Below are positions 1-4,631 of a stretch of DNA of 12,307 nucleotides, one piece after another. A program made the position numbers and the translations under genes. The stretch is from Candidatus Moraniibacteriota bacterium. GTDB lineage: Bacteria > Patescibacteriota > Minisyncoccia > JAHIHE01 > JAGLIN01. The stretch covers positions 1 to 12,307 of the forward strand of contig DAOWHY010000012.1 in the NCBI GenBank assembly GCA_030641185.1, in the 5' to 3' direction. Below the pieces are notes generated by a model. That model had not been told where the DNA came from. It was given only the letters and a program-made list of their open reading frames with translations, and ran no database searches. The stretch's first letter is position 1; each line of letters begins with the position of its first letter.

Positions 1-126
1 AAACATCTGCTTTGGCACAATACGGAAAGACCTCATTTTGGAATTGACTTACAAACTCCTGTTAATTTTATTCAAGCTAACCATTCTAAAGACTGCAATA
101 TGTACTTGACGGATACATGCTCTTGA
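1..126 (+). CDS. Integrase/transposase C-terminal fragment (rve-type), 5' end outside window
   Basis: The first reading frame is open from the window edge to a TGA at 124-126 and encodes 41 residues. It starts KHLLWHNTERPHFGIDLQTP, which matches the signature at the end of the integrase catalytic core of IS3/IS481-type transposases and related integrases (consensus near YNTERPHxxLgxxTPxxf), where the Glu belongs to the DDE triad region. The tail after it (NFIQANHSKDCNMYLTDTCS) is short and unremarkable. The fragment would be the end of a DNA-strand-transfer enzyme. Whether the whole gene is intact cannot be judged because the rest lies to the left of the window. The family assignment rests on one motif, but that motif is distinctive. 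Confidence 0.75.
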   Translation, partial: KHLLWHNTERPHFGIDLQTPVNFIQANHSKDCNMYLTDTCS

Positions 127-150
127 CAAATTTTGCAATTATGATAGGCT
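123..150 (+). promoter_or_regulatory. Possible promoter for the 3D-domain gene
   Basis: A perfect -35 hexamer TTGACA (123-128) overlaps the stop codon of the integrase fragment. At 16 bp spacing the best -10 is TAGGCT (145-150), which is weak; a better-looking TATGAT (140-145) is spaced too closely. The predicted transcript would start near 157 and carry a leader of about 40 nt containing AAGGAAG (169-175). That purine run lies 24 nt before the ATG at 200, too far to act as an ordinary ribosome binding site. Confidence 0.3.
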
Positions 151-199
151 TAGCTGTAAACTTCTATAAAGGAAGTTTTTTAATTGGCTAAGATATTTT

Positions 200-751
200 A
201 TGCGTAAAAACCTATTTGCTGCGGTTTCTGAAAAGGCTTTGTTTGTTCGGTTAATTTTAGCTGTAATAAGCATAGTTATCTGCTTTTTACTCTTGCCGTA
301 CGCTATAATGGTAGAAGCAAACGACAATACAAACAATGAAATAAGTCAAATTAAAACAAATACTAATTTTCCAAAATCAATGATTTTGGTTCAGCAAAAT
401 TCTGTTCTTTCTCAAAATGATCACGAAACAAAAATTACGGAAATAAAAAAAGCTCCGGAAATTAAATCGCAAAGAACAATGCGCGTGTTGGCAACCGCTT
501 ACTCTTCAACGGTTGACCAGTGTGATTCCACGCCATTTATTACTGCCAACGGAACCCATGTTTATGACGGAACTTTAGCCGCTAACTTTTTAAAGTTTGG
601 CACAAAAGTGAGGTTCCCAGCACTTTATGGAGATAAAATTTTCACTGTTGAAGATAGGATGAAAAGTAATTATAAGGTTGACCTTTGGTTTCCCACCCGT
701 CAAGAAGCGATAAACTTCGGAGCGAAATGGATTGAGATGGAGATACTGTAA
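200..751 (+). CDS. Membrane-anchored 3D-domain (double-psi beta-barrel) cell-wall protein
   Basis: This 183-aa protein has an N-terminal hydrophobic segment (about residues 15-37), either a signal anchor or an uncleaved signal peptide. A low-complexity, mostly polar linker (about 40-90) follows, then a C-terminal 3D domain (about 93-183). The domain is recognised from ATAYSS, then FGTKVRFP, then VEDRM (D152), then VDLW (D161) and the closing INFGAKWIEMEIL. 3D domains share the MltA/RlpA-like barrel fold and are associated with peptidoglycan binding or cleavage outside the membrane. The first of the three namesake Asp residues, normally just before the PLGT-type motif, is Asn129 here (AANFLKFGT), so lytic activity is uncertain. 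ATG at 200 is the only sensible start, since an in-frame TAA lies at 167-169. A terminator follows closely, so the gene is probably monocistronic. Family assignment is confident; exact substrate and activity are not known. Confidence 0.85.
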   Translation: MRKNLFAAVSEKALFVRLILAVISIVICFLLLPYAIMVEANDNTNNEISQIKTNTNFPKSMILVQQNSVLSQNDHETKITEIKKAPEIKSQRTMRVLATAYSSTVDQCDSTPFITANGTHVYDGTLAANFLKFGTKVRFPALYGDKIFTVEDRMKSNYKVDLWFPTRQEAINFGAKWIEMEIL

Positions 752-760
752 AATATAAAA

Positions 761-794
761 AAACTGACTCTTTAAAACGAGAGCCAGTTTTTTT
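761..794 (+). terminator. Rho-independent terminator of the 3D-domain gene
   Basis: A 10-bp stem pairs 761-770 (AAACTGACTC) with 781-790 (GAGCCAGTTT), with one A/C mismatch, a 10-nt loop and a run of T reaching 794. It begins 9 bp after the stop codon. The A-rich left flank would allow some termination in the opposite direction too. Confidence 0.75.
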
Positions 795-823
795 GTGGAG
801 ATGGTTTGAATTAAGAATTTTTC

Positions 824-962
824 TGTCATTGCGAGGAGTGAAATTATCCGAAGGATAATTGAGCGACGAAGCAATCCCGTAACTATGCACAATGAATTTA
901 ATTACGGGATTGCTTCGTCGCCTTTTCGTTCGCTACGCTCGCTCAGGCTCCTCGCAATGACA
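824..962. repeat. 139-bp modular palindromic repeat (REP/MITE-like), copy A
   Basis: The element has perfect 15-bp terminal inverted repeats (TGTCATTGCGAGGAG at 824-838, complement at 948-962). It also has perfect 20-bp inner arms (863-882 and 902-921, reading GCGACGAAGCAATCCCGTAA) around a 19-nt loop. Between outer and inner arms the two sides differ. The left insert (839-862) holds its own hairpin, AATTATCC-GAA-GGATAATT; the right insert (922-947) is a different GC-rich sequence that recurs at 9111-9137. Both ends are flanked by TTTC (820-823 and 963-966), which could be a 4-bp target duplication or chance. There is no ORF of its own. It sits between two convergent genes and could act as a strong hairpin at the 3' end of the flippase transcript. 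Similar words (CATTGCGAGG...GAAGCAATCC) are, from general knowledge, widespread bacterial repeats. Confidence 0.9.
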
Positions 963-971
963 TTTCCTAAT

Positions 972-2042
972 TCACTTCCTACAAAATATCTTCACCAAAA
1001 ACCGATGTATTTTTAAAAGGGGCTTTGGCGCTTCCATACTAAAATGATGGGAAATTGTTTTTAGTTCAAAATAAATTAAAGTAAAAAATCCGATAAAGAC
1101 AACTACAATATTGATAATTCTATAAATCAAACTAAAAGTAAATCCATTGCTTTTGCCAAATCCAAAAAAATCAAAAACAAAGGTAAGAGCCATTTCAAAA
1201 CTTCCGAGAGATCCAGGAATTGGGATAAAATTAGCCAAGGTTAGCAAAAAGAAAATGGATGCGGCTTGAGCGATTTTAATCGTTGAGTTTAAATAAAAAA
1301 TAATGATCCAGATAACTGCTAAATAAAATAGAATCTCCAAAATAGACAGAGCAAGCGCTTTCACAAACACTCCCCTTTTTTTCTTAAAAAATTGCGAAAC
1401 TATTTTTTCTGTCGCGTCTATATTTTTTTCTCTGGATTTTACAAATTTTATCCTGTCTAATTTTACGGTCTTTATAAAAAACATAAAAAAGCCGTCTCCG
1501 TCAGAATTTCTGTTTAACACTCTGGAATAAAAAACATAGAAAACGAAGATCATAAATATAATTATGACTCCGAAGCCATAAAAAATTTCCGCCGGTAAAA
1601 AAGAATATTCAATTAAAAATAAAAATCCTATTATCATAAATAGGAAAATAGTGAAGAAATAAATTGTTTGGTCAATAACCACTGAAGCAAATGATTTTTC
1701 CCAGCCGCAATTTGATCTCTCTTTGATCATATACGCTCTAACTGGTTCTCCGCCAACAAGCACTGAAGGAGTAACATAGCTAACCAAAAATCCCGCGAGC
1801 TTTGCTCTTAAGATTTTGAAAAAACCCACATCGTAAACATTTTGCGATTCAAGAATTAATTTCCATCGAAGCGAGCCGATGACGGCTATGGCGATAAAAT
1901 TTATCAAAAACACAGTGATGATTATTTGGAGTGGAAAAGTGGAAATAATTTTCAAAACATCATCAACGCCTGCTTGTTGTCCTGTGAACAAAAATAACGA
2001 TAGTCCTAAAATTAGAGACACTAAAAAAAATACTCTTTTCAT
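972..2042 (-). CDS. Flippase-like polytopic membrane protein (LPG synthase TM / UPF0104 family)
   Basis: This 356-aa protein starts at MKRVFF and is almost entirely hydrophobic helices (about 8). Family motifs are visible: SLRWKLIL (57-64), the loop YVTPSVLVGGEPVRAY (89-104), and ANFIPIPGSLGSFEMA (270-285). They match the flippase-like domain (PF03706) found in MprF membrane halves, AglD/YbhN-type proteins and many glycosyltransferase-linked transporters. The likely role is moving or handling a lipid-linked substrate in the cytoplasmic membrane; the substrate is unknown. The open frame continues upstream to 2318, but that part reads through two tRNA genes and is not protein. The ATG lies only 29 nt after the 3' end of tRNA-Leu, with no terminator, promoter or Shine-Dalgarno visible between. 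The mRNA is therefore probably released from a tRNA-Cys/tRNA-Leu/flippase transcript by tRNA processing. It ends 9 bp from repeat copy A. Confidence 0.88.
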   Translation of the reverse strand: MKRVFFLVSLILGLSLFLFTGQQAGVDDVLKIISTFPLQIIITVFLINFIAIAVIGSLRWKLILESQNVYDVGFFKILRAKLAGFLVSYVTPSVLVGGEPVRAYMIKERSNCGWEKSFASVVIDQTIYFFTIFLFMIIGFLFLIEYSFLPAEIFYGFGVIIIFMIFVFYVFYSRVLNRNSDGDGFFMFFIKTVKLDRIKFVKSREKNIDATEKIVSQFFKKKRGVFVKALALSILEILFYLAVIWIIIFYLNSTIKIAQAASIFFLLTLANFIPIPGSLGSFEMALTFVFDFFGFGKSNGFTFSLIYRIINIVVVFIGFFTLIYFELKTISHHFSMEAPKPLLKIHRFLVKIFCRK

Positions 2043-2071
2043 TTTGATAAATGAAAATAAATTAATTTCTG

Positions 2072-2155
2072 TGCCCGGAGTGGGACTCGAACCCACAATC
2101 CCTTGCGAGAAACAGATTTTAAGTCTGTCGCGTATACCAATTCCGCCACCCGGGC
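2072..2155 (-). tRNA. tRNA-Leu (anticodon TAA)
   Basis: This 84-nt class II tRNA has acceptor stem GCCCGGG pairing with TCCGGGC plus discriminator A, and anticodon stem ACAGA/TCTGT with loop CTTAAAA, giving anticodon TAA. The T arm is GTGGG-TTCGAGT-CCCAC. The extra arm contains TCTC-GCAA-GGGA, a small stem capped by a GNRA-type tetraloop. CCA is not encoded (CAG follows), so a CCA-adding enzyme is needed. Confidence 0.96.
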
Positions 2156-2158
2156 TAG

Positions 2159-2220
2159 TAGTATTAAGTATATAGTATTGAGTATCACGCTTAATACTTA
2201 ATACTATATACTTAATACTA
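2159..2220. repeat. Long AT hairpin between tRNA-Leu and tRNA-Cys
   Basis: A left arm at 2159-2185 pairs with 2194-2220 at 26 of 27 positions, leaving an 8-nt loop. Each arm is itself built from repeats of a word like TAGTATTAAGTATA. It occupies nearly the whole spacer between the two tRNAs. In a joint transcript it would form a very stable AU stem, possibly affecting processing. No T-run follows it on the minus strand, so it is not a standard terminator. Confidence 0.9.
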
Positions 2221-2226
2221 TTCATG

Positions 2227-2297
2227 AGGCCTGGGTCGGATTTGAACCGGCGTACGCGGTTTTGCAGACCGCTACCTAACCACTCGGTCACCAGGCC
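2227..2297 (-). tRNA. tRNA-Cys (anticodon GCA)
   Basis: This 71-nt tRNA has acceptor GGCCTGG/CCAGGCC and discriminator U, the expected identity element for tRNA-Cys. The anticodon stem is GCGGT/ACCGC with loop CTGCAAA, anticodon GCA. The D arm is ACC...GGT. The T arm GCCGG-TTCAAAT-CCGAC has one C/A mismatch at its second pair. CCA is not encoded (CAT follows the discriminator). Confidence 0.95.
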
Positions 2298-2338
2298 GTG
2301 TTTTGTATGAATAGGCATAATTTGCCTAAAGCATATTT

Positions 2339-2367
2339 AAATTAGCACAAAATTTATTGAGGGTCAA
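2339..2367 (-). promoter_or_regulatory. Possible promoter for tRNA-Cys/tRNA-Leu/flippase
   Basis: On the minus strand TTGACC (complement of 2362-2367) is followed after 17 bp by TAATTT (2339-2344). A TG dinucleotide one base before the latter resembles an extended -10. Transcription would begin about 30-35 nt before tRNA-Cys and pass a small hairpin (2312-2328, TAGGCA-TAATT-TGCCTA). The -10 itself is a poor match, so confidence is limited. Confidence 0.4.
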
Positions 2368-2377
2368 ACAAAAATAA

Positions 2378-2501
2378 TTAGTCGTTAGTAACAAAGTCAT
2401 TAGCAGTAGAAATGGTCATACATCTTAAGTTTTTTGATTTTTCCAATGACTTATATCTAATGACTTGTCTTACCGCCCGTGACTTTGTTTCCTGTGACTT
2501 A
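2378..2501. repeat. Intergenic word-array forming an imperfect hairpin (family 1, locus 1)
   Basis: The arms at about 2378-2430 and 2449-2501 match as inverted repeats at 32 of 53 ungapped positions, around a T-rich loop. They contain degenerate copies of a word near AAGTCATTAG. Locus 1 shares the exact 18-mer AGTAACAAAGTCATTAGC (2387-2404) with the gap between infB and rbfA (inverted there, 9598-9615), and GTAAGACAAGTC with the other arm of that locus. No coding potential. It lies directly downstream of udg and could form the 3' end of that transcript. Confidence 0.8.
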
Positions 2502-2510
2502 TTATTTATT

Positions 2511-3110
2511 TTATATTTCCAACTCAACCTGCTCAACTTTTTTCTCTGTCTTAATTTTACTTTCTTCTATAATTTTCAGAATTCGTGGTATCTTTTTAAA
2601 ATCTTTTTCTAAATCTTTCAACAAGCCATTTCTATACAAAGCGGCGGCGGGATGATAAATTGGAAAGTAAACTTGTCCCTTGAGTCTTTTTGGTTTGCCG
2701 TGATCAAGAGATATTTTTTGATTGGGCAGAAAGCTGTCCATTGAATGTCTGCCTAACAAAACAATTATTTTAGGCTTAATAATTTCAACTTGTTTATCAA
2801 GCCATTTTCTGCAAGAATCAACTTCTTCTGGCAGGGGGTCGCGATTACCAGGCGGACGACATTTGACGACATTGGCGATATAAATATCTTCTCTTGTTAA
2901 TCCGATTAATGCTATCAGCTTATCTAACAATTTCCCAGCCGCGCCAACAAAAGGACGACCTTGCTCATCTTCGTTTTTGCCTGGTCCTTCTCCGATAAAC
3001 ATAATTTCCGCTTTTGAACTTCCTTCTCCAGGCACGGCATTCTTCCGCGTCTGACAAAGCGCGCATTTTTCGCATTTTAGGATTTGATTGTTTAATTTTT
3101 CTAGTGACAT
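2511..3110 (-). CDS. Uracil-DNA glycosylase, family 4 (Fe-S)
   Basis: This 199-aa cytoplasmic enzyme excises uracil from DNA as the first step of base-excision repair. All family-4 landmarks are visible. The Fe-S cysteines are C13 and C16 (CEKC), C84 (VVKCRPPGNRDP) and C100. The uracil-pocket motif is GEGPGKNEDEQGRPFVG (40-56), and the catalytic HPAA begins at H153. The last 30 or so residues are a charged, helical tail outside the core. ATG at 3110 is used; its upstream sequence (GAATAAATTCTT) has no Shine-Dalgarno. The product, an abasic site, is the substrate of endonuclease IV encoded about 3.6 kb upstream on the same strand. Its start lies 9 bp from a 146-bp nested-hairpin repeat, and its stop 9 bp from a word-array repeat. 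Confidence 0.95.
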   Translation of the reverse strand: MSLEKLNNQILKCEKCALCQTRKNAVPGEGSSKAEIMFIGEGPGKNEDEQGRPFVGAAGKLLDKLIALIGLTREDIYIANVVKCRPPGNRDPLPEEVDSCRKWLDKQVEIIKPKIIVLLGRHSMDSFLPNQKISLDHGKPKRLKGQVYFPIYHPAAALYRNGLLKDLEKDFKKIPRILKIIEESKIKTEKKVEQVELEI

Positions 3111-3119
3111 AAGAATTTA

Positions 3120-3265
3120 TTCTACGGCACTTTAGTGCACGGTCAATGAGGTTTTAACCTCACTGAATTTAACTCAATAAAATTATTTTTAAATCTAAAG
3201 TATGTTAGTATCTAATTTCTCGCGAGGTTAAAACCTCGTTGACCATCAGCTAAAGCTGGGTAGAA
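3120..3265. repeat. 146-bp nested-hairpin palindromic element
   Basis: The ends TTCTAC/GTAGAA (3120-3125, 3260-3265) enclose two pairs of arms. Inner arms 3141-3161 and 3224-3244 (GGTCAAYGAGGTTTTAACCTC) are inverted copies with 20 of 21 identical. Each contains a self-palindrome, GAGGTTTTAACCTC. The outer arms each carry a mini-hairpin, GCAC-TTTA-GTGC at 3127-3138 and CAGC-TAAA-GCTG at 3247-3258. The stem bases of these differ but both remain fully paired. A 62-bp AT-rich centre separates the halves. It fills almost all of the gap between the beta-helix gene and udg and has no ORF. Confidence 0.88.
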
Positions 3266-3275
3266 ATATTAAGAC

Positions 3276-4628
3276 TTACCATCTTACCCCCACATCACTT
3301 CCATTCTCACACATCCCGATCAATCCCGATTCTTCTTTTAATTTAAAATTACTTGTAATGCAGTTAATAAATTTTGGATCTTCGGAAAGATTATTATCTT
3401 CCAAAACACATTCTCCAAAACAAACAAAGTTATTTTTATTTCCCCAAATATTATTATAGCTTATGACAACGTCTTTGCTTTTTTCGTCTGCATTTATTCC
3501 CGCGCACAAATCGCAAATGCCGTTATCCGTAATTATGTTATTTGTAATTTCCGCCGATGATTTTGCTATATAAATTCCGAATGTCGGACCTAAGTATGTT
3601 TTGTAATGATTATTATAGCTTATTGTATTATGATTAATTATAGCTGAAGAATTGTGTAAATCAATTCCTATTTTATTGTCAGTTATTAAATTGTCAATTA
3701 TTATTGAGACAGAAGCGAAGGCGATATTCGCGAATGCCGCCTTCGCTTCTGTCTCTTCTTCAAAATTATAAATTTGAATCCCTTTGTTATTGAGATAGAT
3801 TATATTTTTCTGAATTATTGGAGAGGAGTCTTCTTTTATATATACGCCATATTCATTATTTTTCAAAACATTGTCATTGATCAAGGGAGATGAATTTTCA
3901 ATTAAGATGCCACTCAAATTTTCTCCCGAATTTTTAATCGTAAATCTTGCCAGTTTTGTCTTGTTTGTAATGCCGTTTTTAAACGAAACAACATTTCCAA
4001 ATCCTCCTCCATTTATTATTGTTTCGTCTATTATTGTTTGAGCGGATTCTTCTTTTAAAATATTTTCACTTTTCTCTGCATCTTCAGAAAGTTCATCAAT
4101 TTCTGGACTATATAAAACATTAGATCCGATCAAATTAATTCCCTCTTTCATAATTATGTTTTCCATATATTCCCCGCTGGCAATTTTTATGGTATCTCCA
4201 AAATCAGCATTATCAATCGCTGTTTGTATTTCAGAATAATCTTCTGGAACATTTATGGTTTTAGGTTCTTTATAATTTTGAAACTCCACCAATTTATTCA
4301 GCGGACGAAAAAAAATCTTTTTCTCAATCCCGAATAATCCTTTTCCAATTTTCGCAATGAAATCTATTTTCTGCGCGGTGCCTTGTTTTTGATTCTTTGT
4401 GATAATATCATCTCCCCCTTTCACAAAGGGGGCTGGGGGGATTTCGTCGTCGTCATTCTTTCCATTAACTTGCACGCTTCTAATTCCATCACTGCCAAAT
4501 TCTTTTAGTAGATCTTTATTATTAAATTCTAAATTATCATTTTTCTGAAACGCGAAAACAACTCCGCTTAAAATCAATAAAAACAAAATTGACGCTAATA
4601 TTATTATTTTTTTATTGGGTTTAATCAT
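3276..4628 (-). CDS. Secreted right-handed parallel beta-helix protein
   Basis: This 450-aa protein has a clear signal peptide: KK at 6-7, a hydrophobic core 8-25 and a VFA cleavage motif ending at A26. A polar linker leads to the entry INVPEDYSEIQTAIDNADFG (from 125), typical of NosD/DUF1565-like parallel beta-helix proteins. Rungs of 21-22 residues follow, rich in N, I and G, for example YGVYIKEDSSPIIQKNIIY and IGIDLHNSSAIINHNTISY (about 205-400). A short Cys-containing tail (C372, C375, C403, C407, C423, C440) ends the chain and may hold disulfides. The fold is common in surface polysaccharide-binding or -cleaving proteins; no catalytic residues can be assigned. Two palindromic repeats are embedded in frame, giving residues 62-72 (EIPPAPFVKGG) and about 290-305, which interrupt an otherwise regular rung. 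It starts 3 bp after the transglutaminase-like gene, so the two are co-transcribed and perhaps co-functional. Confidence 0.88.
   Translation of the reverse strand: MIKPNKKIIILASILFLLILSGVVFAFQKNDNLEFNNKDLLKEFGSDGIRSVQVNGKNDDDEIPPAPFVKGGDDIITKNQKQGTAQKIDFIAKIGKGLFGIEKKIFFRPLNKLVEFQNYKEPKTINVPEDYSEIQTAIDNADFGDTIKIASGEYMENIIMKEGINLIGSNVLYSPEIDELSEDAEKSENILKEESAQTIIDETIINGGGFGNVVSFKNGITNKTKLARFTIKNSGENLSGILIENSSPLINDNVLKNNEYGVYIKEDSSPIIQKNIIYLNNKGIQIYNFEEETEAKAAFANIAFASVSIIIDNLITDNKIGIDLHNSSAIINHNTISYNNHYKTYLGPTFGIYIAKSSAEITNNIITDNGICDLCAGINADEKSKDVVISYNNIWGNKNNFVCFGECVLEDNNLSEDPKFINCITSNFKLKEESGLIGMCENGSDVGVRW
3706..3755. repeat. 50-bp GC-rich palindrome inserted in frame in the beta-helix gene
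   Basis: Perfect 18-bp arms (3706-3723 GAGACAGAAGCGAAGGCG, complement at 3738-3755) surround a 14-nt centre containing the palindrome ATTCGCGAAT. It encodes roughly EEETEAKAAFANIAFA plus flanking bases. The composition (GC-rich) stands out from the AT-rich gene around it. Dropping those 16 residues restores a normal 21-residue helix rung, which argues for insertion. Confidence 0.9.
4413..4443. repeat. G/C-run palindromic repeat inside the beta-helix gene
   Basis: CCCCCTTT-CAC-AAAGGGGG (4414-4432) is followed by CTGGGGGGATT. Read on the minus strand it gives EIPPAPFVKGG in the linker after the signal peptide. From general knowledge, similar C-run/G-run palindromes with PPxPPxxKGG-type translations are common dispersed repeats in diverse bacteria. 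Its place in a disordered linker would make it tolerable. Confidence 0.75.
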
Positions 4629-4631
4629 AAT

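Noticed and set aside
139..336. Minus-strand ORF opposite the 3D-domain gene start
   Set aside because: It overlaps the leader and signal-anchor codons of a well-supported gene; no recognisable protein features.
590..892. Minus-strand ORFs over the end of the 3D gene and copy A of the repeat
   Set aside because: They run through a terminator and half of a palindromic repeat; composition is not protein-like.
2043..2318. N-terminal extension of the flippase reading frame by 92 codons
   Set aside because: This stretch contains tRNA-Leu and most of tRNA-Cys in the same orientation; the open frame there is accidental. The protein starts at 2042 with a hydrophobic first helix.
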